64,000 bases of DNA from Tolypothrix tenuis PCC 7101. Lineage in GTDB: Bacteria; Cyanobacteriota; Cyanobacteriia; Cyanobacteriales; Nostocaceae. The stretch covers positions 3,587,433-3,651,432 of the forward strand of contig NZ_AP018248.1 in assembly GCF_002368295.1 (NCBI RefSeq). The letters run 5' to 3'. The translations under genes were made by a program, and so were the position numbers. The notes under the pieces were generated by a model. That model was not told where the DNA came from. It saw nothing but the letters and a program-made list of their open reading frames with translations, and made no database searches. This document shows positions 16,769 to 24,756 of this stretch, one piece after another (the first letter of the stretch is position 1; each line of letters begins with the position of its first letter).

Positions 16769-17560
16769 CTATAACTCAAATTTAGCACTCAGCAATGTTT
16801 CGGCTGCAGATATAGCAGTTGCGATCGCATTCTCAATGGCAATATCTTTCTTGGGGAAGATGATATTTTCAGAAACAGTACGTTGAGCAACTACAGCGCA
16901 CACAGCAGCAGCGGCAAATTGGTAAACTCCTGCCATTTTAAATAGTGTGCCGCATTCCATTTCATAGTTCAAGATATTTAAATGGCGATATTCTGCGGTA
17001 ATTCCCTGTAGCGATCGCATTAAATATGGATTGGCTGAATCCATGCGTTCTTGTCCTTCATAAAAGGTATCTACTGAAGCTGCAATGCCTAAATGATGCT
17101 CACAGCCTAATTTTCGTGCTGCTTTTACTAAGGCGACTGTAAGAAATGGATCGGCTGCGGCTGGATACTCAAGAGGTGCAATATCATTAGCTGCACCTTG
17201 GCGACACAATGCGGCATTGCTAATCACAATACTACCAACGGCTACATGAGGTTGAATTGAGCCGCAAGTACCAACGCGAATAATTTGCCGGATTCCTACC
17301 TGGACTAATTCATTGACTACAATACTTAACGAAGGCGCACCCATGCCACTGGTCGCTGATAAGATAGGGCAACCATTGGCTAAATATCCTAAATAACTAT
17401 TCAGCCCCCGATTATCTGATAACAATTTCACATTTTGCAAATGAGTTTGGGCGATCAGAGATGCACGTTCTGGATCGCCAGATAATAGCGCTAATGTGGG
17501 AGGTTTTGCACCCAAATCCGCTTGTTCAAAGCCAATGTGGTAAAAGCGTTTACTGCACAT
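16769..17560 (-). CDS. Nucleoside phosphorylase, uridine-phosphorylase type
   Basis: A 263-residue PNP/UDP-superfamily enzyme. Visible motifs are the phosphate-binding LLSGDPERASLIA, RVGTCGSIQP, and the nucleoside-binding NYEMECGTLFKMAGV typical of uridine phosphorylase. It should split uridine or a related nucleoside to base and ribose-1-phosphate in pyrimidine salvage. Size is normal. Substrate specificity cannot be read with certainty; purine nucleosides are an alternative. Confidence 0.82.
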   Translation of the reverse strand: MCSKRFYHIGFEQADLGAKPPTLALLSGDPERASLIAQTHLQNVKLLSDNRGLNSYLGYLANGCPILSATSGMGAPSLSIVVNELVQVGIRQIIRVGTCGSIQPHVAVGSIVISNAALCRQGAANDIAPLEYPAAADPFLTVALVKAARKLGCEHHLGIAASVDTFYEGQERMDSANPYLMRSLQGITAEYRHLNILNYEMECGTLFKMAGVYQFAAAAVCAVVAQRTVSENIIFPKKDIAIENAIATAISAAETLLSAKFEL

Positions 17561-17608
17561 AAGGCAACAGAATTTAGTTCAGAATCATCTTAAGTAACTA
17601 AGTAGGCA

Positions 17609-19144
17609 CTATGATGATGTTCTTTGCAATTCTTGTAAAAGTTCGGTGCTAATAGGCGATGTTGCTAAAATTGGATGCTTAATACCTCCCCAAATACTTC
17701 CACTGCGGAGACGATGTAAGGCTAATATCTCTGGAATTTGAGCAGAAATTATAACTTGCGGCGGTGCGAGTTGACCAAGCGATCGCGCCCGTTGATAATG
17801 ATATGACTGTGATAACGCCTCATCTAGTTGTTGCGCCAGGATTTCTTTTGAGGTTGCTGCTGAATCGAGTAGTAAAATATACTGTGGTGGTTCAGCAAGA
17901 CTGACTAAGCTTTTAAAACAGCCTTCCGGTAAATTCATGCTATGCAAAGCATGATGGACAAAGTTGGATTGCAACTTCTCTCCCACTAAATCGCTAACAG
18001 CTTGATGTCTTCCCAGAAACTCTAAACAGGGGGTTTGGCGATAGTAATGCGTTACTCGGATGCGATCGCCTATACGATAACGATACAAACCGCCTTTCTG
18101 TGACAAAATTATGGTGTATTCTTCTCCCTGTTGGAGTTCGTGTAAGCGATACACCGAACCGTTATTATCCTCAAACTCAAAAAACACTTCATCCAAAACC
18201 GGAACATAACCCCCAGCCGCAATTAAGGGAATCGTCATCGGTGCTTCGGTGGCTAGCAATCCCTTACCTTGAACCAACACACCCGGAAACTGAGATTGCA
18301 ACCCTTTGGCTTGATCAGCGGCGTTAGCGCTATCCCAACAAGAAATCAGCTTTAAATTTGACCATAATTGCGTCCAAGGTATCGGATTTTCGCCCAGAAG
18401 TTGCAGGCGATGTCTACGACGGGCTACGCCTACACGCGATATTTTATTGTGTAATTCTTGCTGTAATAATTCCTGATTTTCTTGAATATATTTTAAATGT
18501 ACTTGTAGAAAACTCGGACTCCAAATTGAAATAATTTCTAATTTTTCTGCCTGTAATAAAGCCAAAGCCAACTGATGTTTAAATTCTTGGGCATTATGTA
18601 GGTGATTAAGGTTATTTGGCATTACTAACCAAGGACGCAGCAACCACCGCAACCAGCCATCTAAATAATCTAAGTCATCTTGTAAAGATGAAGCATCCGC
18701 AACATTTAATTGCGGCGAGATACAAGCGTAAATTTTACCTGTAGAAAATCTCGGGCCATTTTTAATTAAATCATAAGCCCACACACAAAACATTTGATTA
18801 AATGAGCGTCGTAAAGACAGAGTGTAGGGAATCCATTTTATCGCCCCACTACTACCAGAGGTTTTTTCATAAAATAAAATTGGTTCGGTAGTTAAAGGTA
18901 TTTGCTGACGCTTTTCTTGTCCTAAAATCCAAGGCTCTAATGTATCGTAATCAACAATTGGCACATCTTGCCAATCTTCTACAGAGCGAATTTTTAAAGC
19001 TTTGCCATAGTCGCTAGCCATCAGGCGATCGCAAATTTCTTGCTGCACAGATAGTTGTGTTAATTCTGGATAATTTAAAGCTCGCTCAAAGCGTCGGTAA
19101 GCTGGTGCAAAAAGTTTTCCAAATAATTGAATAATCGAACGCAT
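17609..19144 (-). CDS. GH3-family acyl-adenylating enzyme
   Basis: This 511-residue member of the GH3 branch of the ANL adenylase superfamily (plant relatives conjugate jasmonate or auxin to amino acids) carries the ATP-binding TSGSSGAIKWIPYT (about 95-108), a mid-region ISIWSPSFLQVHL and the C-terminal GLYRYRIGDRIRV. Such enzymes activate a carboxylate as acyl-AMP. It is the last gene of a four-gene minus-strand operon after a hexapeptide acyltransferase, a membrane hydroxylase and a Rieske oxygenase. An acyl-adenylate acting on an oxidised lipid-like substrate is a reasonable inference. Confidence 0.85.
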   Translation of the reverse strand: MRSIIQLFGKLFAPAYRRFERALNYPELTQLSVQQEICDRLMASDYGKALKIRSVEDWQDVPIVDYDTLEPWILGQEKRQQIPLTTEPILFYEKTSGSSGAIKWIPYTLSLRRSFNQMFCVWAYDLIKNGPRFSTGKIYACISPQLNVADASSLQDDLDYLDGWLRWLLRPWLVMPNNLNHLHNAQEFKHQLALALLQAEKLEIISIWSPSFLQVHLKYIQENQELLQQELHNKISRVGVARRRHRLQLLGENPIPWTQLWSNLKLISCWDSANAADQAKGLQSQFPGVLVQGKGLLATEAPMTIPLIAAGGYVPVLDEVFFEFEDNNGSVYRLHELQQGEEYTIILSQKGGLYRYRIGDRIRVTHYYRQTPCLEFLGRHQAVSDLVGEKLQSNFVHHALHSMNLPEGCFKSLVSLAEPPQYILLLDSAATSKEILAQQLDEALSQSYHYQRARSLGQLAPPQVIISAQIPEILALHRLRSGSIWGGIKHPILATSPISTELLQELQRTSS

Positions 19145-19211
19145 AATATCAAAATTTACAGATGATTTTATACTGTGTAATTTTTGGATTAATTTGAAAA
19201 ATATCTAACAA

Positions 19212-19820
19212 TTATTCCACCTTTGTATTAGGATAAATATTTGTCCCAGCCGGGACAAACGTACCATCACTAATCACGACACCAGGAACAAGAACGCATC
19301 CAGCACCCACAAATACATCGTTACCAATTTTGACTTTATTGACATACAACATTAAGTCTTGTTTGCGGGGCTTAATTATATGAGACGAGATAGTGACACG
19401 ATGTCCCATAACTACGCGATCGCCTATTTCAATTAAACCGCGATCGGCAATTTCTAATCCTGGTGTCCAGTAAATATTTCGCCCTATTTTAGCACCCCAC
19501 AATCGCAACCAAAACGAAAATGCACCTGGAATCAATCGCAATATTGTTTCCAATACGGGGATTGCAATATAAATTACCTGAATTTGATGACTACCCCACC
19601 AAGGACTATATGAGTTACCGCGTAAATAACTAATACCTTCCTGTACAGGATATATCCATTGATGTAAGCGGTAAATTAGCAAAGGTAATCCATACAAAGA
19701 AAATAACACTGCTAAAATACTAAAGATACTGGGTGAATAGGCAAGGTAGATGATAGCAGCCCCAGTTAGTATTAATATCAAGGTAGGAAAAAATAAAAGA
19801 ATTGTACTTAAAAAGGTCAT
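19212..19820 (-). CDS. Membrane-anchored hexapeptide-repeat (LbH) acyltransferase
   Basis: The N-terminal third holds two to three hydrophobic segments (FLSTILLFFPTLILILTGAAIIYLA and a second at about 35-55). Residues about 105-200 form a left-handed beta-helix with hexapeptide turns (IEIGDRVVMGHRVTI, VKIGNDVFVGAGCVLVPGVVISDG). These are acyl- or acetyltransferase features. I start at the ATG 19820 (MTFLSTIL), because the nine upstream codons come from AATGCCC-type repeat DNA. It lies 61 bp after the hydroxylase gene and 67 bp before GH3. Confidence 0.82.
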   Translation of the reverse strand: MTFLSTILLFFPTLILILTGAAIIYLAYSPSIFSILAVLFSLYGLPLLIYRLHQWIYPVQEGISYLRGNSYSPWWGSHQIQVIYIAIPVLETILRLIPGAFSFWLRLWGAKIGRNIYWTPGLEIADRGLIEIGDRVVMGHRVTISSHIIKPRKQDLMLYVNKVKIGNDVFVGAGCVLVPGVVISDGTFVPAGTNIYPNTKVE

Positions 19821-19881
19821 AAAAATAGGGTATTGGGCATTGGGCATATAAAGAGATATGCTTATGCCTTTTTTGTAAATC

Positions 19882-20628
19882 TTATGAAAATGGAAATAAA
19901 AGTTTTTGGCTTAATGTTAAGGAAGTAGAGATTCCGATTACTGATGGTAAATCTTGGGTTTCATAATAAGTTTTATGTAACTTATCCCACAATTTCAAGT
20001 TAGCACCATAATTGCAATTAAAAACTTCACTGCAATGATGCCATGCATGATCCTGGGGTAAGATTAGCCAGGGAAATACAAATTGATATAGCCAACTATT
20101 TTCATCAATCATCAAGCGGCTATGTCGCCATAAGTCTAAAGCAGAAGTTAGACTAACCCCTAGTAAATAAGCCGTTGAATCGGATAGAAGATACAAAAAT
20201 AAAGTGTGTATCCATAAATAAACAATTAGCAAACTTGTCCATAGCGTATTACGAGAAGTGCCTAATACATCCATTTGTGTCACAGTATGATGCACTTGAT
20301 GTACTGACCACAGAAATTTACTATGTAATAAACGATGATTCCAATAATATAAATAATCTACTAATATAAAACTAATTATAAAAGCTAAAATAGGTGCAAT
20401 TTTTAAAATGCCCTGTGAGTTGGGTAATAAATGATGGTAAAGCCCGTAAACTACAGTAGCCTGCAATAAAGGAATCACAATTCCTTGAATCATTAAGCCA
20501 ACAGTATCCAAAAGCCAATCTTCACGATTTTTTGATTTGAGTTGAGTTCGCCCGAATTGATTATTAATTGTCCATACAAGCAAAACAATAAATGTAATAA
20601 AAATGATAATTTGTGCTAGGTTATGCAT
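19882..20628 (-). CDS. Sterol-desaturase/fatty-acid-hydroxylase superfamily membrane protein
   Basis: A 248-residue multi-pass membrane protein with the three histidine clusters of integral-membrane diiron hydroxylases: HRLLH (98-102), HQVHH (110-114) and HAWHH (194-198). Members hydroxylate or desaturate lipids, sterols or carotenoids. It is 19 bp after the Rieske gene and precedes the acyltransferase, so it probably modifies the same substrate. The exact substrate is unknown. Confidence 0.88.
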   Translation of the reverse strand: MHNLAQIIIFITFIVLLVWTINNQFGRTQLKSKNREDWLLDTVGLMIQGIVIPLLQATVVYGLYHHLLPNSQGILKIAPILAFIISFILVDYLYYWNHRLLHSKFLWSVHQVHHTVTQMDVLGTSRNTLWTSLLIVYLWIHTLFLYLLSDSTAYLLGVSLTSALDLWRHSRLMIDENSWLYQFVFPWLILPQDHAWHHCSEVFNCNYGANLKLWDKLHKTYYETQDLPSVIGISTSLTLSQKLLFPFS

Positions 20629-20647
20629 AATTAATTACGAAATATTC

Positions 20648-21670
20648 TTAAACCCAAAATCTTACTTTTACCGATTGATTTGGTAATAATCTCGGGTCTT
20701 CTCTCCGAGAAATTGCTGTTATAATTGACTCTACAAATACATGAATTGTGTCCGCAGGTGTATTAGAAAATTGTGTACCGTATTTTGCGATCGCCTCTCC
20801 CTGAATCCCTAAAATTTCAATATCCTGGCGGATAATATGTTGAGCAGTCCACCACACCAACGGACGCGCTAGTTTGTTCCAGATGCCATAGTTGTAAGTG
20901 ACATCTGTATAAACCAGAGTGGAATTATCGGTTTCTGGGATAGATTGGCTGGTAATGAACAGATGGCGATCGCGTCCCATGTGATATTCCACAGAGGTAA
21001 TATTGGGCATATAAAAGCGATCGCAATGTTGAATCTCTGCACTTTCACGATTAAGAAAACGGCTATACCAGCCTAAATTGCTGGTTTCATGGCGATACTC
21101 TACTAAAACTGCACCATTTTCCCTTTCCACAGTCATTTCTAGCTTTTGTTGGCGAGAGGTACGAAATACGCCAGGATGTACAAAAGCTGTGTGGGGAATA
21201 TCAATAAAGTTCTCTGCACAATTAGTGACATTGTTAGCAAAACGATTAATTACCCGCACCGTTTCCCAACCAGCTTCTCCATAATGTGGCATAGAAAATG
21301 GCTGAAATTCTTCGCGGGGAGTTTCCGCTAACCGCACATATATATAACCATCCTGTTCTTTAGTAGCGTACCGCTTGGCTTGACGCTGCTGGGAAGGTTT
21401 GAAATCCTCGCCCTCAGATGGAACTGCAATCACCTTGCCATTTTCATCGTATACCCAACCATGATAAGGACATTGCAAAGCCCCTGCACAGACTTTACCA
21501 GTTGATAGACGACTGCTGCGATGCAAACAGCGATCGCGCAACGCTACAGGTTGTCCATCTTCGCCACGAAATATTGCTAGCCACTCACCTAAAACGGTTC
21601 TTGCTAATACCTTGTTTGGTTGTAGTTGCTCACTGAGTGCGACAGTATACCAAAAATCTGCAAATTGCAT
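20648..21670 (-). CDS. Rieske non-heme iron oxygenase (first gene of operon)
   Basis: A 340-residue oxygenase alpha-subunit type protein. The Rieske cluster ligands are Cys48-x-His50 and Cys67-x2-His70 (CLHRSSRL...CPYHGW). The mononuclear iron site is NFIDIPHTAFVH (Asp-x2-His-x4-His, about 157-168). It belongs to the PaO/vanillate-demethylase-like single-component branch and needs an external reductase; the plant-type ferredoxin at 24025 is a candidate donor. It starts the Rieske-hydroxylase-acyltransferase-GH3 operon, with 180 bp between its start and the divergent restriction enzyme gene. Confidence 0.9.
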   Translation of the reverse strand: MQFADFWYTVALSEQLQPNKVLARTVLGEWLAIFRGEDGQPVALRDRCLHRSSRLSTGKVCAGALQCPYHGWVYDENGKVIAVPSEGEDFKPSQQRQAKRYATKEQDGYIYVRLAETPREEFQPFSMPHYGEAGWETVRVINRFANNVTNCAENFIDIPHTAFVHPGVFRTSRQQKLEMTVERENGAVLVEYRHETSNLGWYSRFLNRESAEIQHCDRFYMPNITSVEYHMGRDRHLFITSQSIPETDNSTLVYTDVTYNYGIWNKLARPLVWWTAQHIIRQDIEILGIQGEAIAKYGTQFSNTPADTIHVFVESIITAISRREDPRLLPNQSVKVRFWV

Positions 21671-21850
21671 GGTTGATAGTGGGGATTGCTGAGAGCGATC
21701 GTATTTAAATTATGACAATCTCTCTGCTCCAAGAGTGCTAATTTACAATTAAAGATGGTTTGGTGCGTAATGTAGAAACTAAGGTTAAATCTCAAAACTA
21801 ATACACAAAACTGTACTACTCTTGCGTAACTAAGTCAGTGAGTAGTTAAT

Positions 21851-22444
21851 ATGAAAATTGTTCAAGAGGTTTCTTTGATCAGTGTTGGTAGTTTTGAAGA
21901 ATCAAATGATTGGTCTATCATTAGGAATGAAATTCGGGAAGCTATTTCCCTAATCGTTAATCCTCCTGGGACATTCAGCTTTACAATTAATCCAGCAAAA
22001 CATGGTAATGGTGTTAAACCAATTAAAGAAGCTTGCATGATTGCATTGAGAGAAAGATTTGGATGGAGCTTGGAAACTCCAATTAATTATGCAACCAAAT
22101 CCCCAGGAAAGGTGGATGCAACAAAAATCATTGATAATTATCGTTTTGCTCTGGAGTGGGAAACAGGCAATATTTCCTCAAGTCATCGAGCAATTAATAA
22201 AATGATTCTGGGGTTGTTACGCGGTGTTTTTTTAGGTGCAGCTTTGGTACTTCCAAGTAGAAAACTTTACCCTTATCTAACTGATCGCATTGGCAATTAT
22301 GAAGAGCTAGAACCTTACTTTGATGTTTGGCGAGCCGTTAAGATTGAAGAAGGTTTTTTGGCAATCTTCGTAATTGAACACGATCAAATAGACAGCAGCG
22401 TGCCAAAAATTACTAAAGGTACAGATGGACGTGCATTAGTCTAA
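21851..22444 (+). CDS. BamHI-like type II restriction endonuclease
   Basis: This 197-residue protein reads like R.BamHI over most of its length: NGVKPIKEACMIAL, the catalytic region with Asp89, Glu102 and Glu104 (WETGNISSSHRAINKM), YLTDRIGNYEELEPYF and the C-terminal VPKITKGTDG. BamHI uses Asp94, Glu111 and Glu113 in an equivalent arrangement; the spacing here is four residues shorter. It is expected to cut GGATCC or a related palindrome. It converges with the methyltransferase gene, leaving 3 bp between the stops. Family assignment is strong; recognition sequence is inference. Confidence 0.88.
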   Translation: MKIVQEVSLISVGSFEESNDWSIIRNEIREAISLIVNPPGTFSFTINPAKHGNGVKPIKEACMIALRERFGWSLETPINYATKSPGKVDATKIIDNYRFALEWETGNISSSHRAINKMILGLLRGVFLGAALVLPSRKLYPYLTDRIGNYEELEPYFDVWRAVKIEEGFLAIFVIEHDQIDSSVPKITKGTDGRALV

Positions 22445-22447
22445 AAG

Positions 22448-23434
22448 CTATGTAGAAAAGGGAATTGGCAGTTGTGATGCAGTAGTTTTATTTGGCTTCG
22501 GTTTTTTGCTTCCCCTTGCCGATTCCCATTGTTCTAGAACCCCATTAGCTAAATCGGTTAGTCTTTCTACTGCTGGATTTGTATCACCAATTTCTGAACC
22601 AATCCAGTAACGATGTAGCCTTTCTGCTGCATAGAATGTAGTACCAGAACCCCCAAATGGATCAAACACAATTTGACCTGGATTCGATGCCATTGCGATG
22701 ATTCTTTCTAGCATAATCGGTGCAAGTTCGTTTGGCACTCGTTTTTTGTGCCGACGATGCCGAACTGGTGGGATATCAGTCCACATTTCTTCTGTTAATG
22801 TCCATAAAACTTCAGAGGAATTAGCTTCGGCTGTATCGTCCCAAACATCTTCTGGTGTGTCCCAGACATCCATTAAATTAATACCCTTTTCATTAAGCTT
22901 TTTTCGATGTCCACCATAATCACGAATTTCTCCGCCACAATGCCGACAAACCTGGATAGGAGTATAAACCTTATTGAATACTGTCGGCTCTCCTTTTGTG
23001 TAATAAATTAGACCATAGTGTGCAGGAGACATCTTTTTTCCTCTAGGAAATGCCTTCGGCATTCTGCAAGCAATCCAATGACGAAACCACATCCCTTGAC
23101 GATTCAGATAAGCCCCATACTCTATACACCATTTAGGTAGATTAAATATAAACAAACTTCCACCAGGTTTAAGTACTCGAACACACTCACCTATCCATTG
23201 TTGTGACCATTCTAAATACTTATCTACCTCCATGCGATCGCTTACACCTTCACCATATTCTTTACCAAGATTAAAAGGTGGATCGGCAAATATCAGATCT
23301 ATAGATTCATCAGGTAAGACTGAAAGCAGTTTCAGACAGTCTCCTAGATAGAGTATGCCATGCTTACTCATGTAAACCTGTTGCAGCCCTTGTTGACTTG
23401 CAACCTCAGGTGTAATTACTTGAAACGGAAGCAT
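22448..23434 (-). CDS. Beta-class DNA amino-methyltransferase of the R-M system
   Basis: This 328-residue methyltransferase has motif IV DPPF at 51-54 near the N-terminus and motif I FDPFGGSGTT at 257-266, the permuted beta order for N6-adenine or N4-cytosine methylation. An inserted CRHCGGE (Cys163, Cys166) resembles half of a zinc ribbon. The ATG at 23371 (MSKHGILYLGDCL) is an alternative start. It should protect DNA from the convergent BamHI-like enzyme. A DPPF motif often means m6A, while M.BamHI makes m4C, so the methylated base is open. Confidence 0.88.
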   Translation of the reverse strand: MLPFQVITPEVASQQGLQQVYMSKHGILYLGDCLKLLSVLPDESIDLIFADPPFNLGKEYGEGVSDRMEVDKYLEWSQQWIGECVRVLKPGGSLFIFNLPKWCIEYGAYLNRQGMWFRHWIACRMPKAFPRGKKMSPAHYGLIYYTKGEPTVFNKVYTPIQVCRHCGGEIRDYGGHRKKLNEKGINLMDVWDTPEDVWDDTAEANSSEVLWTLTEEMWTDIPPVRHRRHKKRVPNELAPIMLERIIAMASNPGQIVFDPFGGSGTTFYAAERLHRYWIGSEIGDTNPAVERLTDLANGVLEQWESARGSKKPKPNKTTASQLPIPFST

Positions 23435-23483
23435 TTATTTAGTCTTGAGTAATTAGTATAGCTTGAGTCTAAAAACTCTATTG

Positions 23484-23741
23484 TCAATTGTCAATAGAGT
23501 TTTGTTGAGCAGTTGTACTGCGTGGCTGATAAGGTTTTCCCACAGGTTGATTTTTGTATCTCTCAACCTCAACAGTTTCTATGTAATAGTAATTTCCTAG
23601 TTTACGAGCTACAATCTGACCATTCTTAATTAAGTCATGAACTCGCTGACGGGTAACATCAAGTAATTTGGCAGTTTGAGCTACTGATAGTAGTTCGGGG
23701 TTATCATTTGAACTGGAATCTGTCATACGATAGGTTTGCAT
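23484..23741 (-). CDS. Excisionase-type helix-turn-helix protein
   Basis: An 85-residue DNA-binding protein with the HTH_17/excisionase motif LLSVAQTAKLLDVTRQRVHDLIKNGQIVARKLGNYYYI (about residues 17-55). It overlaps the 3' end of the upstream antitoxin gene by 19 bp and precedes the methyltransferase by about 50 bp, so the three are probably one transcript. It could be the controller of the restriction-modification genes or an orphan excisionase. A later in-frame ATG (MTDSSSND) is possible. Confidence 0.75.
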   Translation of the reverse strand: MQTYRMTDSSSNDNPELLSVAQTAKLLDVTRQRVHDLIKNGQIVARKLGNYYYIETVEVERYKNQPVGKPYQPRSTTAQQNSIDN

Positions 23742-23983
23742 TGCTCATTGCCCTCAAATGCTACCAAAATCTCTTCTGGTAAAGGAGCAGTAAAGTCTTC
23801 CGGTACTATGAACAGTCCTCGATCCTGCCCTAAACTATCGCTTCGGTTTGATGCGGCGCGGAACGGAACTAACTTTGCGATCGCAATACCTTGGTTAGAA
23901 ATAATGATTTTTTCTCCTAATTCTACGCGTGACAACATCTCTGTAAAATTTGTTTGAGCTTGATCAATATTTACAGTTTCCAT
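23723..23983 (-). CDS. Phd/YefM-type antitoxin without a recognisable toxin
   Basis: Starts METVNIDQAQTNFTEMLSRVELGEKIIISNQGIAIAKLVPF, the canonical Phd/YefM DNA-binding fold, followed by a short acidic tail (FTAPLPEEILVAFEG). The ATG at 23983 is chosen because the upstream extension does not fit the family. Partner toxins (PIN/VapC, Doc or RelE) normally sit directly downstream, but here an HTH gene overlaps instead. It may have been captured as a transcriptional regulator of the R-M operon. Confidence 0.8.
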   Translation of the reverse strand: METVNIDQAQTNFTEMLSRVELGEKIIISNQGIAIAKLVPFRAASNRSDSLGQDRGLFIVPEDFTAPLPEEILVAFEGNEQCKPIV

Positions 23984-24024
23984 AAAATTAAAAAACTCAG
24001 CCGTTAAATTCAATGTAAACAACC

Positions 24025-24315
24025 TCATTGTTCTATTTTACGAATTTCGACATCAGCTATGATGTCAAGTTGACAAGCTAATCTTACATTGGGATGGTTC
24101 GGTACTAAGGTATTCAACATTTCCTGTTCATCAGGTAGGGGAGGCGAAATTTCACCAATCACCTCAACTAAACAAGTTCCGCAAATACCAGTGCGACAAC
24201 CAAACAATACAGGTGAATTTTGAATTGTCAGATACTCAGATAAATTTTGATGAGGTTGCAGATTTATGGGGGGATAGTTAGTTCCCGGAAAGGATATTTT
24301 ACAAAGTTCAGGCAT
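24025..24315 (-). CDS. Plant-type [2Fe-2S] ferredoxin
   Basis: A 96-residue ferredoxin with ligands Cys40, Cys45, Cys48 and Cys81 (FGCRTGICGTC...LACQLD), the C-x4-C-x2-C-xn-C pattern. It lies at the end of a minus-strand run with an AurF-like diiron protein, a second ferritin-like protein and a Rieske oxygenase, and is the obvious electron donor for them. The sequence differs from photosynthetic PetF, for example in lacking its acidic patch near the cluster, so a dedicated role is likely. Confidence 0.88.
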   Translation of the reverse strand: MPELCKISFPGTNYPPINLQPHQNLSEYLTIQNSPVLFGCRTGICGTCLVEVIGEISPPLPDEQEMLNTLVPNHPNVRLACQLDIIADVEIRKIEQ

Positions 24316-24473
24316 AATTAATCAATTAATGCACAGGGATAAAACTTAAAATCTTTACCATTAAATAGCTTGCGATCGCACAATTTAAATTTGCAATTAA
24401 ATAAGCAGGATTAGGCATACAATTCGCACATTGTATACCCAATCGATTTTATTTACCTGGCTGGCTTTTTGCG

Positions 24474-24665
24474 TCAAACATCAACATTTATCTGTTCTAT
24501 CTGTCTAGCAGCTTTCTCCCACAGCTTTGCTGAATGTTCGTCTTGCCAATGAGTTCTCAAATTTTCTGCTTTTTTGTGGCATAAGCGCTCTAACATTTCT
24601 AAAATAGCAGATAATGTCAATTTATCAAGTAATGTTTCTAGAATCTCCATATATTCTTTGTGCAT
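24474..24665 (-). CDS. Small helical protein of unknown function in the oxygenase cluster
   Basis: A 63-residue protein starting MHKEYMEILETLLDKLTLSAIL. The ATG at 24665 is preceded at good distance by AAGAGG, which decides the start against an upstream ATG at 24689. The sequence is almost wholly alpha-helical (LEMLERLCHKKAENLRTHW) with no metal motif or signal peptide. It lies between the AurF-like gene and the ferredoxin on the same strand. Function unknown. Confidence 0.65.
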   Translation of the reverse strand: MHKEYMEILETLLDKLTLSAILEMLERLCHKKAENLRTHWQDEHSAKLWEKAARQIEQINVDV

Positions 24666-24756
24666 GATATGTACCTCTTGGATGTCCACTGATATATTCT
24701 GACAAAAGCTATGTAGATAACTTTTGTTTTATCAAATATATAGATTAAGATTTATT

